Assembly: GCF_000715075.1 (NCBI RefSeq)
Contig: NC_134102.1
Location: forward strand, 98,163,766 to 98,227,765
Source: Nicotiana tabacum
Lineage: Eukaryota; Streptophyta; Magnoliopsida; Solanales; Solanaceae
DNA length: 64,000 nt
Direction of reading: 5' to 3'
Shown: positions 1 through 12,523 of the stretch, one piece after another
Layout of the letters: each line of letters begins with the position of its first letter
Numbering within the stretch: the first letter of the stretch is position 1
Translations under genes and position numbers: made by a program
The notes under the pieces: generated by a model
Told to the model about the DNA's origin: nothing
Databases searched by the model: none
Seen by the model: only the letters and a program-made list of their open reading frames with translations

Positions 1-174
1 TGAACTTTCCCATGAGAGTGTCACTTATTTAATTTGATGAAGAACGACAAGTAAGATATGGTTTGAGCCTATTAGGTAATCATTTGACCCTATTTGGCAG
101 AGATTTTGGCCAACAAGATTTAAAAAATAAAAAATAAAAAAATATGCGAAGAAATTCTAAGGGAATCACAACAC

Positions 175-215
<41 letters not shown>

Positions 216-1614
216 AATTAATCTTATATATACAGTGTAATTTTTTGACAAAAAGTGTTCGAATGAATCTCTTTCACTACCCACTCATGAGTAGAATACA
301 CTCTAAAATAACTTGATACTAGCTATTTGATACTAGTTGTCTCTTTGACATTAGTAGGATCGATATATTCTTGAGGTTCCACATTTCTATGCACAAGACA
401 ATGACAGAAAACAGCCTGAAAATAATTAAGATACTACGTACACCAAATAATTTAAGGATATGATTTATGGTAAATATTCTTATAGGTAATAGTTAGTATC
501 AAAATCAACTAGTAGCTCTTCGATCTGCAAGTGATATAAGTCTTTGAGTAGATCAAGTGACAAGCCATTTTACCAATAACGTTTCTCTCTATTAATTTCT
601 ATGAAGGAATCTATAAATCTGTTGTTTGAGTAAACTTTGGTTTTGGTTTCAATTCATGAGAAGAATACGAAAAAGATTTAGTACGTTTGGTCTGTACATT
701 TGATCTTTAGTAAACCAAATCAGTGAATATATGACTAATGGTTAGAATATACACTTTTTTCTTAATAAGAAGTAACGCTAAGTGGTTGCTTGACTACTTA
801 AGCAAAGCAGCTAAAATTTAATAAAGCAAAGAGGTATTTTCGTGTTGTCAAAATCGAAGGAATAACATGGGCCATAGAAATGAACAAGTTGCAAGAAAGA
901 AAAGTAGTCATCGTCACTTTTATGTGTCCATATCAATACTCCTATATTATTGTTGGGAACTTGGAATTATTCTATTTTGATTTTAAAAGATAGATACCAT
1001 TAGATTCCTTCCAAGCCCACCTCTCTCGATAGTGATAGCATCTTCACCCAAAAAGCAAAAGATAGATACTTTCAATGATTCCATATATTCAACCTTCAAA
1101 ATTACTTTGGTGCATTTATTATCCGATAAAATCATAGTTTAAGTTTTTGATAATTTTGAATAACCGTGTTGATATTTCCTTAAACTAATCAAAACAGAGA
1201 AAGTAACTTTCATCTCCAATCTGTAACAACCATTTCTCAAAAGTAGTAAGTTTGGCAGCCTCAGAATCACTTACTCATGATGCGATTTTCCGAATGGGTG
1301 TGCGGCATATACCGGAGGGAGTATTATCAACCCTAATATACATGATATCACTAAAATACTATCCTTATATCTAGAAAAACTCTTTAAAATTTTTACCATA
1401 TATATTACGTACCCAACCAAGTACTTAAAAATATCTAAAAGATTTCTAAACGTAAAACAGTTTTACATGAATATATAATAATTTACTCCACATAGAATAG
1501 CATCTATAAGTGCCAACAAATTGTTGTGGCTGGATATTTTTATCATATCATCGAATGTTTCCAAAAATATGATAAACAATTAGAGTGAAGAATGAGATTC
1601 CACTTTTCCTCTTT
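1..1614. other. AT-rich DNA without a recognisable gene
   Basis: No coding region, transposon end or RNA gene could be supported on either strand. The stretch is AT-rich, apart from a TA microsatellite, and lies outside the nested elements that start near 1616. It may be low-copy host DNA, but nothing in it proves that. Confidence 0.5.
179..209. repeat. (TA)n microsatellite
   Basis: About 15-16 uninterrupted TA dinucleotides followed by an A run. A simple repeat of this length is likely to vary in copy number. Confidence 0.95.
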
Positions 1615-1722
1615 CTAGGGCTGTCGATCTAAGGGGAGGGAATTACCCGGAATCGGTCTGGTCCGTACCGATACCGCTCAGTTTCGGTCCAATTTGGAAA
1701 GGGGGAGGGGAGAGGAGGAGAA

Positions 1723-2196
1723 TAACGACCGGACCGGTCGTTTTGAGTACTAGCTTCCCTTTTTGTATTCCGACACTTTTCCTAACTCTATTTGATGATT
1801 TATGACTTGCGTGTATGGTCTGTGTCAATTTTCGAAAAATGTAAATGTGAATTTTTAAAGAAAATAAGGTTTTTTTTACTTTAAAAAATGACTAGAGTTG
1901 ACTATGGTCAATATTTTTGGTAAATGGCCTCGGATCGGTATTTTGATGATTTCGATAAGTTCGTATGATGATTTTGGACTTGTACATTTTCTATGTTTGA
2001 TTAGGGTTACGGGTGACCCGAGCGTGTTTCGGCGCATTATATAAAAAGTTGACAAAATTGAGTTTTAAGTTGAAATCCTTGAGTTTTGATGATCGATTCT
2101 TGTTGTTTGATGCTATTTTGGTGATTTGAGTGAGCGAGCGAGTTTATATGATGATATTACACTTGTGTGCATGATCGGATTGGAGACTAAGTATCA
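1723..2196 (+). mobile_element. LTR-A, left piece (Ty3/gypsy-type LTR)
   Basis: Starts TAACGACCGGACCGGTCG, matching the start TGTAACGACC of the LTRs at 51288 and 58651 except that the terminal TG is lost. It continues with TATGACTTGCGTGTATGGTC and the gypsy-LTR phrase GTTGACTATGGTCAA. It breaks at about 2196, where a minus-strand LTR begins, and resumes near 5985. A purine-rich stretch (1699-1722) directly upstream looks like a polypurine tract, so this could be a 3' LTR rather than a solo LTR. Confidence 0.65.
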
Positions 2197-2934
2197 TGCC
2201 CCGACCTTGGGGAATGCGACCGACGCTCAATCGAGATATCCCAGTCAAGCAAGCCTACTCGATGCCTTCTACCCGACCATACCCATAATTAAAGTGAAAA
2301 TGAATATCATGAATTAGACAATAAGAGGATGGCATGTACGGCACCAATTTCATCACTATTAGTTACTTCATTACAACTTCCCAAAATACATTACTCATTC
2401 GTAGTTTTAGAAGTGGAAGCATGTGTTACAAGTACAACATTTCAAGTTTGACTTACCCAATTCAAAATACAACCCATACTATGTCTACAGAGCCTCTAAT
2501 TGATACAAAAGAGTAATATGATGGTGCCAACAATAAGGCACCGGCTATACCTCAAAACACTATACATAAGGAACAAGAGACACAAGACCTTGATATGAAG
2601 TGGGGCTCACCAAGTCAGCTGAGAAGAGGATGTACCGCTATCACTGATCGATGTCGTATGTTGTGGAATCACCTGTATCCATTAAAGACACAACACCCCC
2701 GGCAAAAGGGACGTTAGTACATATGGAATAGTACTAGTATATAAGACTAAACACCATCTCAATGAATCGAGTAACAGTACAAAGAGAAAGAAATATGGAA
2801 TCAATGAGAGCCTCAAATAATATTAAAGCGTCAAATTAAGAGAAAGATAAATTATCAAGTAAATATCAATATTTTTAATTTAGGAGATCTGTAGTACCGA
2901 TACACCACTGCGCTTTTAGCACGGAGTCTGATAT

Positions 2935-3039
2935 CGGCCCGATCGGCTAAGCCGTCTCACCCCAAGACATCCAATCACAATACCACCATGTGCGCGGCAT
3001 GGCGTTCGATCTCAGCCCAATCGGCTAAGCCGTCTCACC
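2935..3039 (-). repeat. Two-copy hairpin repeat in minus-strand LTR
   Basis: Two 27 bp copies 78 bp apart (2935-2961 and 3013-3039), each carrying CGGCTAAGCCG, an inverted repeat with a one-base loop. It occupies the place where other LTRs in this window carry longer hairpin minisatellites. Confidence 0.55.
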
Positions 3040-4324
3040 ACAATGTCGTGTGGGTCGACATCATCTTTTGCTAGCAATCATCTCATCCCAATTAAGGAGA
3101 ATATTCTCAACACATCAATCTCATCCCAATTAAGGGAAATAATCTCAGCACATCAACACGGAAATATACCCCTCAATCACTCTTACACTGGCACGTATAA
3201 TTTCGGGATTAGGTTATTACAACCTACCTTTCCTCAGTGATCAAGAGATACACCCAAAATATTTATTATAAAAAGAAGTTAAAAATCATTTCATAATCTT
3301 TAACGCATCATTTCATTTCATTGGCACTATTGGCCACAAGTATAATTCTCATTCTTGGCACGATAGCCACTTTTTATATCTTATACTTACTTCATTCACT
3401 TTCAAGCATCATTATAGGTCATCAACAATAAGAGCATTCGAAATCAAGACTTTAAGTATGTATATGAGCAATAGGAGTCTTAGGCACATTGAGTCTTTCT
3501 TCCACAATTAGGCATAATAAACTTGAAATTGAAATATGATTTAAAATCATAACATTTTGCAACATTAGTCATACTTGGACACATTCCCGAAGGAGAACAT
3601 AATATGATAGAGGCAATTGGAACACATTTTGAGTATATATCTTTCGACACAAAGCTTATTTGGAATTACCAAATTTATTAGATATGACATGGAAAATGAG
3701 AAATAAGAACTTCGGCCAATCATACTTGAAATTTATGAGCACATCATGGAATTTGATTCTACAAGAGAAGTTTGGCCAACATACCTCGCTTAAACTTTCC
3801 TCAAATTACTACAATGTTCCGAAACCCCTAGCGACTTCAATCTAATTAGAGACATGACAAAGTTGAACCATAATTAGGAAGAGATTAATGGGTTCAGCTC
3901 ATTTAAGCATTTCATCAAACACTAGGTGTGCAAATTTGACTACAAGGTTTTCTTATAAGATTTCCTTCACCCACAACCCATAACAACCAACAATTCATCC
4001 CGGGTAATCCAACGACATCCAAGACACTTCTATTGAAATATGCATGCCATATCATCTAATCCCTGACCCATTTAGACCCGAAACAAACTTGCATGGATGA
4101 TGTAGGACAAGAACTTACCCAGATAGGTAGTGGCCTAGTGAGTGATTCCCTTGAATCTTCAATATTGGGGCAAGGATTGATGATCAAAGCACTTGGAGAT
4201 TCCTCCTCTCTCTCTAAAACACTCCCCTCTCTATAAAACAGCCATATAAACCAGCACAAATAACCCCCAAATACATTTTATAAAAATAGGGTCGGGTAAA
4301 AAATTTCTCAAACTTAAGCCTCCG

Positions 4325-4665
4325 AACTGGGTCAGCGATCGCAGACTGGACCGCAAAAGCGATATGCGGTCTGCAAAGTGGACCGCAGAATTGGTCCCAA
4401 AAATTGGGCTGATCGGGCTAGGTCTGCGGTCCGTAGACCAGTTATGCGGCCACAGAATACACTGCAGAATCACCCTTCAGAATTTCTCATGCTGAATCAG
4501 TGACTAAAGTGCGGCCTACGAAATGATTATGCGGTCGCATAATGGACCTCAAAATATCCTCCAAAAATTAGCTTTTTCTTCTGCTCCACTCCACAGCGGA
4601 TCGGCGGTCTGCGAAGTAGTTCTGCGGTCGTATAATGAATTGCAGAAACTCCACGTTCTACAACA
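4325..4665 (-). repeat. Cluster of GCGGTCYGC motifs in LTR
   Basis: A run of short, imperfect, CpG-containing motifs of the form GCGGTCTGC / GACCGCA in both orientations, spaced 15-40 bp. Comparable clusters with different cores occur in the other LTR families here. No function is known to me. Confidence 0.7.
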
Positions 4666-4873
4666 ATTTATCATCCAACTTCCTAACATTTGAAGAAAAT
4701 TTGGCAAAGTTTCCCCTATAATTGGGCATATCCACCTGTCAAAGAATCCTAGAAACCAGTCCTAACAACATAACCATAATATAACATTGTATCACAATAT
4801 GAAAACAACATCGACCATAACGTCATAAACATTATGGAACATAATTTATGGAAAGTAATTTCTTAACATTCTC

Positions 4874-5940
4874 ATAGAACACAACTACTTAGGTATTCAA
4901 ACAAATGAGGGTACTTCTTCTTCATCTCTTCCTCGACCTCCCATGTGGCCTCTTCAACATGTTGGTTTCACCATAGCACTTTCACGGACACAATCTCTTT
5001 ATTCCTCATCTTTCGGACTTGCCTATCAAGAATGGCGATTGGAATCTCCTCATAAGTCAATTCTTAATTAACATCAGTAGCCTCAACCGTAACAATGAGT
5101 GTTGGGTCTCCCACAGCCTTCTTCAACATAGATACATGACACACCGGGTGCACCAATGACATCTCTAGTAGTAGCTCATGCCTGTAGGCTACCTGACCAA
5201 TCCTCTGAATGATTTTGTACGGTCAGATATACTTGGGACTCAATTTTCCTTTCTTCCCACACCGCATTATACCCTTCATGGGGGAAACCTTCAAGAATAC
5301 CCAATCATCCTCTTTGAACTACAAATCCTTGAGACGCACGTCTGAATAGGACTTCTGACGACTCTGAGCAGTTTTAAACCGTTCCTTAATGATTTTAACC
5401 TTCTTCATAGCCTGGTGTACGAGGTCTGGGCCTATCAATTCTGCTTCCCCAACCTCGAACTACCCAATGGGAGATCTACATCTCCTACCATATAGATCCT
5501 CGAACGGTGCCATCTGAATGCTACCATGGTAACTGTTGTTGTAGGCAAATTCTATGAGAAACAAATGATCATCCTATCTACCCTTGAAGTTAAGAACAAA
5601 ATCCTGCAACATATCCTCGAGTGTCTGAATAATCCACTCTGCCTGTCCCAATCCTTATTGAAGTTTCTTCCAAAAATTAGATGTGAACTCTGCCCCTCGA
5701 TCTGAGATGATAAAAACCACAGTGCCATGCAACATGACTATTTCCTTGATATACACCTGAGCATAATATTTTGTTGTGTCGGTAGCCTTAACATGTAAGA
5801 AGTGTGCAGACTTTGTAAGTCAATACACAATCATCCAAATCGAGTTAAACTTACGAGACATGTGAGGTAGTCCTACCACAAAGTCCATATTGATCATCTC
5901 CCACTTTCACATTGAAATTTCTATGTTCTGTAGAAAATAC
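4874..5940 (-). pseudogene. Ty3/gypsy pol remnant: integrase core to chromodomain-like tail
   Basis: Read on the minus strand, the region starts just before the integrase block KWEMINMDFVVGLP (about 5925-5860). It keeps LTKSAHF and [17 protein letters not shown], then [38 protein letters not shown] and the tail ATWEVEEEMKKKYPHLF near 4900. The order matches integrase core, GPY-like module and C-terminal chromodomain-type tail of chromovirus-like gypsy elements. Several in-frame stops and an internal deletion around 5650 (between the second catalytic Asp region and the Glu region) destroy it. Protease, reverse transcriptase and RNase H are absent because the element is cut off at about 5940. 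Confidence 0.85.
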
Positions 5941-6084
5941 GTTAGCCTACCCCGACACCACGAAACCTCGAGTTCTAGGTAAAATTTTACGAGACCTTAC
6001 ACCGAGAGGCTCGTGTGAGTTTTGGATGCTTAGCGGACTGATTTTTAGCTTAGAAGGAATGCTGATGCATCAGGTCTACAAGTC

Positions 6085-6405
6085 TCACATTTGCGAGAAC
6101 CTGTTCGCAAATGCAAGGTTATGCTCGTATTTGCGATGCTAGAGGGAGCTAGGTCACCTTCACTTTTGCTATGCTCTTTCCGCAAACTCGATGGTGGATA
6201 GTTTCACTTTAGCGAGGTTAATGTCGCATTTACGACTGTGAATAATTTGGGAATGACTCGTATTTGCGAGGTATTGTCCGTATTTGCGAACTGCCCAGGG
6301 TTCGCATTTGCGATGCTTTTATCACTTTGCGATATCAGCAGGCTTAGAGACTTTTCACTTTTGCTAACAGTTGATCGCTTTAGCGATTATTGCAATTGAG
6401 ATATC
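6085..6405 (+). repeat. Cluster of TTTGCGA motifs in LTR-A
   Basis: At least ten copies of TTTGCGA or the complement TCGCAAA, many as CATTTGCGA or TATTTGCGA, spaced 15-40 bp. It sits at the same relative place as the GCAGGTGCGA and CGCGTTCGCGA clusters in other LTRs of the window. Confidence 0.75.
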
Positions 6406-6996
6406 TGTAGCTGGGTATACTGTGAGGATTTCGGGACTTAGCTCATTTTATCCTATTTTTCAACCCTAAAGTCCATAGAGGCAATTTTGAAAGAGAATGT
6501 TGCTTCCCAAATTCATTGGTAAGCATCTTTAACTAGTTTTCAATCAACTTAAACTATGTTTTCATGAATTGTAAAATCAAATCTATGAATTTTAAGGTAG
6601 AAATTAGGAGTTTTAGGTAGAATTTAGGAATTTTGTAAAATTGAGATTTGAATCTCAAATTGAGTTGGATTTCAAAACAAAATCACATATCGGAGTTTGG
6701 GGGTGAATGGTTAATCGGTATTTGGTCCGAATCTCAGATTTCGACCACGTGGGCCCATGTTGACTTTTGAGATTTTTGCGAAGATTGAACCTTTATTGAT
6801 TGGGCATGTTTTCTTTAGCATTATTTGACTTCGTTAGATAATATTTGACTAGATTTTGATCGTTTTGAAGAGTATTTCTAAGGAAGAAGATATTTAATTG
6901 TAGAAGTTATTCCGGAATAAGGTAAGTATCTTGCTTAGCTTTGTTGTGAAAATTTTTCCTACTAAATGATATTGTTTTCTACATGCGGTGGTGATG

Positions 6997-7022
6997 CATA
7001 TACGAGGTGACGAGCGTATATG
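6997..7022 (+). promoter_or_regulatory. Perfect hairpin with loop AGGTGACGAG (LTR-A)
   Basis: CATATACG pairs with CGTATATG over eight bases around the 10-base loop AGGTGACGAG. Other LTR families here have the same loop with different but still complementary arms. The role is unknown. Confidence 0.7.
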
Positions 7023-7592
7023 TATGTGTCAGGGTTTCCATTCTCGGGAGGGGGGAACTATTTGCTTCATTGTGCCCTATTGAACTTGGTGATACCTTAA
7101 CATATGCTTCATTTAATTCGATGACTAATAAACTCAATTATCTGTGTTAGAAATCATGATAGAATAAATGACATCTTAAAAGGGATTTAATGTGTTGTTT
7201 TCGAGATTCATTTGCATACTTAACTTGATCGTAGTTCACGAACCTATATCTAGACGTGTTATTGTCATGTTTCTTGAGCTTCTTTATTCGTTATAAGAGA
7301 TGATGATTGGGGACTTAGGTCTATGTTTTTCACGATGGGTATTTCTATGCGATTGATATGATATTGTCACGATGAGTATTTTCATGCGGTTTAGGATGAG
7401 ATTGGTTTGTTGGTTGTTACAGTGCGAAAAAAAAAGAAAATTAGATTTCTGTTACGATTTCTCGTTCGTTAAGCACTTACATACGATTTACTTTGGTTTC
7501 TATTATTGTTTGTTGTTTAGTATGATACCTTCCGTTTGAGTTCCTTATATTGTTACCTATGTGCTTTCCATTTAGCATGTTATTGTTATAGC

Positions 7593-9652
7593 TGTGAGCA
7601 CCTAATTTTTTACCATGCTTGAATTTTTTCTCACTCATCTCACCAATACATCACTTCCCACTCCATCATTCTCGCTCCCATTTTTCACACACATGTCCCC
7701 ACTCCACTTTCCCACTCATTCCCCCACTCATGTCCCTCACTCATGCCCCCGCCCTTTGTCCTCCACTCCTTGTTCTATACTCACAACCGCATATCCCCAT
7801 TTCCTTCACGGACAACACACACACATGGAGATATAGATCTGAAAATAAAGAGATTAGAGAGGAGGAAAAGCGGAAAGAGAGAGAGAGAACGAAAAAAGCA
7901 TTTTGCTTTTGTATTTTCAAGATCCATAGAAAAAGCTGAAAAATCAGCCATTAAAAGCCCTTAAGGTCCATAGTTCTCCTACCCATAAGCCTCTTCTTTA
8001 GTCCTTTTTTTCTCCATCAAAATACAACTTCTTTTGCTTTAAAATAGCAGCTATAATGTGCTCAATTTCAGCCTAAAACACCCCTAAAAACAGCCATGAA
8101 ACTTCTCCACTTTTTAGTGAGTTTTGTGTTTCCGACAAGGTTGTGCCATTGGAGGCTCTCAATTGTGGTCGCTGCTCTTGGTGTGATTGTTGAGTAGCAG
8201 CAGTTTTAAAGTTTGGATTCAATCAATACAAGGTCTATTTTAACTTCCCTGACCAATTTTTAATATGCTGTTTGTTTCTTTGTCTTTTTAGCCATGTGAA
8301 TATTCTATTTTATAAATGTGATGATTGTTTGTTTCCTTGTCTTTTGTCAACTTAATGCCTTGAACCAGTAAATCTAACGAATTAAACATATATGAAAAAT
8401 GTTTGTTGCTTTAAAAACAAAAGCATTTTTTTGAAATATGTTTAGATTGGGTAAGACCGTGAGATTTATCGGCGCTAGACTAGAAAGATTTGGACTTAAT
8501 TCAAAAGACGGTTAAGACATGCAATTTCTTTAAGTGGCTTTGGTCATAAATTAATTAGACAAAATTTTGTTTTATTAATTTGGTTGGCGTTGAGTCTTGG
8601 AATTGGATTAATCGCATCAAAACAATAAAAAAGGAGGCACGTATTTGAGCCGGGTTTATATGGAATTTTTTGAGTTGCTATTTCTTTGTTTACTTAATTG
8701 ATGTGGAATTTTGAATTTCTCGCCCATCTGCTCTGTTTAGAGAATTAGTTGATATTCTAGTTTCACTTTTTTGAGTTTGTTACTTATCTAGTTGGTTTCT
8801 TGTTGGATATTAAGTTAGTTGAACATTTTAAAGTATAGCGGGGTTGTGGGGTAATTTAACAAGTTATATGAATTTGGGTTTAGGTACTATATCATCTTAG
8901 TTAGTCCATTGTTTCCCCTAATAAATCCATAACAATAGAATAGACTTTCTTATCCTTCTAAAAAATAATCTTTCATAATTCATGGCCTTACAATAATCTC
9001 AAATCATAAAAAAAAATAATCAAATTATGAATATTCGTAAGATGTTGTTAGGTGTGTTTTAATCTATTAACGTGATTGTGTACACGTTCGCGTGACATAG
9101 TTATAATTTTCAAAATAAATCAAGGTACGCGTTCGCGCGACATTGGCCAAACAATCCTAACAAATAAATAAAGTGTTATTAATTATGTACAAGTACGCGT
9201 GATATGATTTTGGCACTATAAACAAAACGGATTCACACACGTGATTTGTTTCAAAGATAATTCTATATTTTAATAATTAAAAGCGGGTAGATAAAATATG
9301 AGAACCAATAAATCACAGTTTATCCAAAATTAATTCAAGCCAAGTTATAATCAATAAAGCGATCGTGCTAGAACCACAGGACTCGGAGAATGCCTTACAC
9401 CTTCTTCCCAGTCAATAGAATTTCATACCCGGACTTTGTTTTCGCAGACCAATAATGAAAGTGTAAAATCTTCCTTTGAATAGGGATTTAAATAAAAGGT
9501 GACTTGGAACACCCAAATATCAAATTCCAAGTGGTGACTCTGAATAATAAAATAATCTCTACTTCAAAAATGTCACTTTAATTGGAAAAACTCTTTAACC
9601 CATAGCAATCCATAAAACACATATCTTTTTGGGGGTAAAAAGGGGTGTGACA
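7593..9652 (+). mobile_element. 5' LTR of the Ogre/Tat-type element
   Basis: 2,060 bp, TG...CA ends, clearly similar along its length to 31422-33468. It contains a purine-rich GAGAGAGA block near 7880, a CG motif group at 9060-9250 (ACGTTCGCGTGACA and relatives) and a GGGGGTAAAAAGG run before the end. A reading frame of about 100 codons near its start is not conserved in frame between the two LTRs. Confidence 0.93.
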
Positions 9653-9656
9653 GCTC

Positions 9657-9674
9657 TGGCGACTCTGCTGGGAA
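9657..9674 (+). other. Primer binding site, Tat/Ogre type
   Basis: TGGCGACTCTGCTGGGAA starts four bases after the LTR end. This is the primer-site form found in Tat/Ogre-lineage elements. From memory of the family it is complementary to a tRNA-Arg 3' end, but I could not check that against a tRNA here. Confidence 0.75.
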
Positions 9675-11185
9675 ATTCAAGAATTCGAGCTTGTACATTG
9701 ATTTTATTTGGCTTTATTAATTTTTGTATATAACTGTGATTTATTTTGGGCCTAATGTGCTACTTGCCTGCTCTTTACCGCTTTAATATTGTTGAATTGT
9801 AAATTGTCTTCTTGCGCACCCCCTCTGAGTCTTCTGAATACAATCTCGGGAATCACGGATACGCACCTCATTCCTTTTTGAGATAAAGCCGGTGGGCCTG
9901 GGCTCCCGGTGAAGGATTATTAGTCACCCATGTTTAAGAACGGGGAGGGTCCAGTAGTTAAGCCGGAGAAGTATTGCTCCCAGTACGCTACCCCTTCCCA
10001 ACTCGAGTTGTCTACTCGTTTTATGGCCAGTCTAGATACACCTCATCCCCTAGAATTTTTAAAAACCTAGAAGAACAAGCCACATGCCTTGTTATCCCTA
10101 GTAGAATCGTTTTGTTGCATCATGTGCATTTGACTTAGCAAAACTCGGCACATGGACCGAGTACGTATAAGGCAGATATCCTTTTTGAGAGCAACATGTT
10201 CACTTATGTGCTGCTTGCTGCATCATTTGGAAGGCTTGCTTGCATTTGTTGACCGACTTTTAGAAAATTAGTTGAGAGGAATTGAAAAAAAAAATAATTC
10301 CCAAGTCTTGGACCGAACTACGAGGGTCTGATTCTCACCGGATGTGAGATACGTAGGCAAACTTCATCGGTTCCGGCCCCAATTTTCAAAAAACAAATCC
10401 AAAAAATATTTTTTCTTTCTTTAATTCCTTCTTAAAATTCTTTCCTTAGAAAATCCAAAATAAAAAAAGAAATCAAATCCAAAAATATTTTTCTTCTTTT
10501 CTAAAGTCTTTCATTCGTAAAAAAAATAAAAAATAATTCAAATCAAAATCCAAAATATTTCTTTTCTTCTTTAGAAGTCATTCTTTTGGAAATTCAAAGG
10601 CAAAAAAATCAAAATCCAAAAAACTATTTTCTTTCTTTCGAAAATTACCAAAAAATAAAAATAAGCCAAAAATATTTTCTTTCTTCTTTAGAAGCCTTTC
10701 TTTCAAAATTTCCAAAACCCCCCCCCCCAAAAAAAAAAAAAATTTTAAAATCCAAAAATATTTTCTTTATTCTTAAGGAAGTTCCCTTTCAAAATTTCCC
10801 CCAAAAACAAAAAATAAAAAATTCAAAATTCAAAAATATTTTCCTTGTTAGAAGCTTTGTATATGCGTAAAACGAATAGAGGGAAAAAAGTTAGTTTATT
10901 TACTTTATTCATAATCTTTCCCAGAACTACGCAAGATCAGATTCATGCGGTGTCATGATACGTACGCAGTCCCCATCGGATTCGATCATTGCCATTAAAT
11001 AAACTGAGTGAAAAAAAATAAGAAAAAGAAAATTGAGTGAAAAAAGAAAAGAAAAGAAAAGAGTGACTAAAATAACAGAGAAAAACAAAGACCGAAAAAC
11101 AACCAAAAAAAAGAAAGAGTGAAAAAACCCAAAAAGAGAACTCTTTGTCCAATTTGAAAAGAAAACAGCGAAAAGTTTCCATGGG
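9675..11185 (+). other. Untranslated leader of the Ogre/Tat-type element
   Basis: No open frame of interest. Blocks around 9830-10030 and 10300-10390 (GATGTGAGATACGTAGGCA) are typical leader-like sequence of this lineage. The second half is an A/T-rich imperfect tandem repeat, followed at 10920 by TACGTACGCAGTCCCCATCG, similar to the 10340 block. Confidence 0.6.
10385..10870 (+). repeat. A-rich imperfect tandem repeat in leader
   Basis: Seven or so units of about 60-80 bp built on AAATCCAAAAATATTTTCTTTCTT followed by TTTAGAAG and AATTTCCAAAA, with a C11/A13 run near 10720-10741. Units differ mainly in A-run length. The frames seen through it come from the repeat and are not genes. Confidence 0.8.
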
Positions 11186-12110
11186 CATGCTGTCAAATGG
11201 CGCGAGCAAGCCGCCAGGGTAAAGCCTCCAACGGACGAAGCAGAAATAGTTACGGTTTTCCTACAGGCCCAAGAGGCGAACTACTTCTAGAACATGATGT
11301 CCGCTATGGGTAAGTCGTTCGCTGAGGCTATCAAAATTGCGGAGATGGTCAAAAATGGTCTAAAACGCGCCGAATTTTGAGTCATGCTGCCTTTAAGGCC
11401 ACATCACAGGCCGTTCAAAATTGTTCGGGGGGTTCAGTAAACAGAAATTGGAGAGAAAAAGGGAGCCATGATGGCTTCGAGCTCGAAAGGAGCTCGCAGG
11501 GTATTCAACCAATCATATAAGCTTTCTATGGTTCCACAACACTATTATCCCCATCAAGATGTTGCTTATGTCATGGCACCACCTCCCTATGCGGTGATGA
11601 ATGTACAACCTTACACGCGGCCACAACATTCTACACAAAATCAAGCTCCGCATCCCAGAAATGCCCGTCCCTACCAAGTTCCATATAATCCCCAACCAAA
11701 TTTTCTCCAATACAATCCTCGCCCAAGAGATCCCCTCAGAAGGAATCGGTTCATACCTATTGGTGAATCATATTCAAGTTTGTTTCAAAAGCTAATCGGC
11801 CTAGGCCCGCTGCAGCCAGTGGCCCCGAACCGGCTAAACTCCGAGTCCCCCTCACACCGAGCTGATACTAGATGTGAATACCACTCTGGAGAAGTGGGAC
11901 ATGATACTGAAGATTGTTAGACTCTCAAAAGAGCAGTGGAGAACCTCATTGAGGTCAAAAGTCAATAGTTCTCAGGAAATAAGAAGCCCCTAATTTGACA
12001 AACAATTCGTTGCCTGCTCACAACACTGGCCCAGTCATTGGAATGATCTGTGATGATGAGGAATTTGATCCGGCACTGAAGGACATTGCAGCCATTGCCG
12101 AGACAGAAAA
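11186..12110 (+). pseudogene. Gag remnant of the Ogre/Tat-type element
   Basis: The first recognisable block is KWREQAARVKPP, then EIVTVFLQAQEANYF, AMGKSFAEAIKI, FKATSQAVQN, NRNWREKG, a proline/tyrosine/glutamine-rich segment (11500-11750), a knuckle-like RCEYHSGEVGHDTEDC (about 11870-11917), and AHNTGPVIGMICDDEEFDPA near 12020. This is the C-terminal third of a Tat-type gag. The N-terminal matrix and capsid parts are absent. The frame is broken by stops (TTCTAG near 11291, TGTTAG at 11917) and frameshifts near 11380 and in the A run at 11456. It cannot make a working capsid protein. Confidence 0.85.
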
Positions 12111-12523
12111 AAAATGGTCGCCAAATCTAAAAGTCCCCTGTCAGACGAGAGTCTCGGTAGCTGATCTTACTATCCTTTCTGCGTCCGGATTATTTCAGAG
12201 TGTAATCCGGATGTTTAATTTTATTGTCTTACTTTCCGATGTAAATTCTTCTATCTATAAAAATTTAAAAACAATCAAATAAAATTAATATTTCATTGTC
12301 TAGGAATGTCTCTTTTCGTAATCTTGTTATTTTTCTTATTCTCTTTTCAATTTTGTTCATGCAAATTTTAATAACATGACATGCTTGAGGAATTCATGCC
12401 CAGATCCTAAAACGTTGTTAGACCCCGAAATAATGAGTCAAGAAATAAAATGTTTTGAAGACAAGGCTTGTAAGAAACAACAACAACAAGGCTTGAAAGA
12501 AAATAAATAGAAAATTAGAACGA
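12111..12523 (+). other. Inter-ORF segment of the Ogre/Tat-type element
   Basis: Non-coding, AT-rich DNA between gag and what is left of pol. Its 3' part ends in AACAACAACAAGG and GAAAATAAATAG. The next base pairs already encode the end of integrase, so a pol deletion of several kb ends at about 12510-12524. Confidence 0.6.

Larger units (their letters stand above)
2197..4868 (-). mobile_element. 3' LTR of a truncated minus-strand gypsy element
   Basis: On the minus strand the LTR begins TGTTAAGAAATTAC at 4868, immediately after the pol stop and a short spacer, and ends with GGGGCA at 2197, giving 2,672 bp with TG...CA ends. Internally it has a CG-rich motif cluster (4325-4665) and a downstream region with imperfect repeats. 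It is inserted in LTR-A, which resumes near 5985. The element's own 5' half, including its other LTR, is missing. Confidence 0.7.
5985..7592 (+). mobile_element. LTR-A, middle piece
   Basis: Resumes the LTR broken at 2196 with the GAGGCTCGTGTGAG phrase, then a cluster of TTGCGA motifs, a GCACGTGGG-type box (CCACGTGGGCCC near 6746), a GGTAAGTATCTTGC splice-donor-like block near 6920, and the AGGTGACGAG hairpin. It stops at 7592, where the Ogre/Tat element is inserted, and continues at 33474. About 45 bp between 5940 and 5985 could not be assigned. Confidence 0.65.

Noticed and set aside
1..1614. Search for a host gene or promoter
   Set aside because: No exon-like open frame, splice pattern or homology was recognisable.
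5940..5985. Possible right boundary and target duplication of the truncated minus-strand element
   Set aside because: Neither TATCA nor a TG/CA end can be matched here. The element is cut and the 45 bp stay unassigned.
7615..7964. Frames of 73-106 codons near the LTR start, with partner frames at 31438-31882
   Set aside because: They are low-complexity (His/Pro/Ser/Thr-rich), lie inside LTRs and are not kept in the same frame in the two LTR copies.
10586..11209. Lys/Phe-rich frames of 88-94 codons
   Set aside because: They come from A-rich repeats of the Ogre/Tat leader. No protein features.
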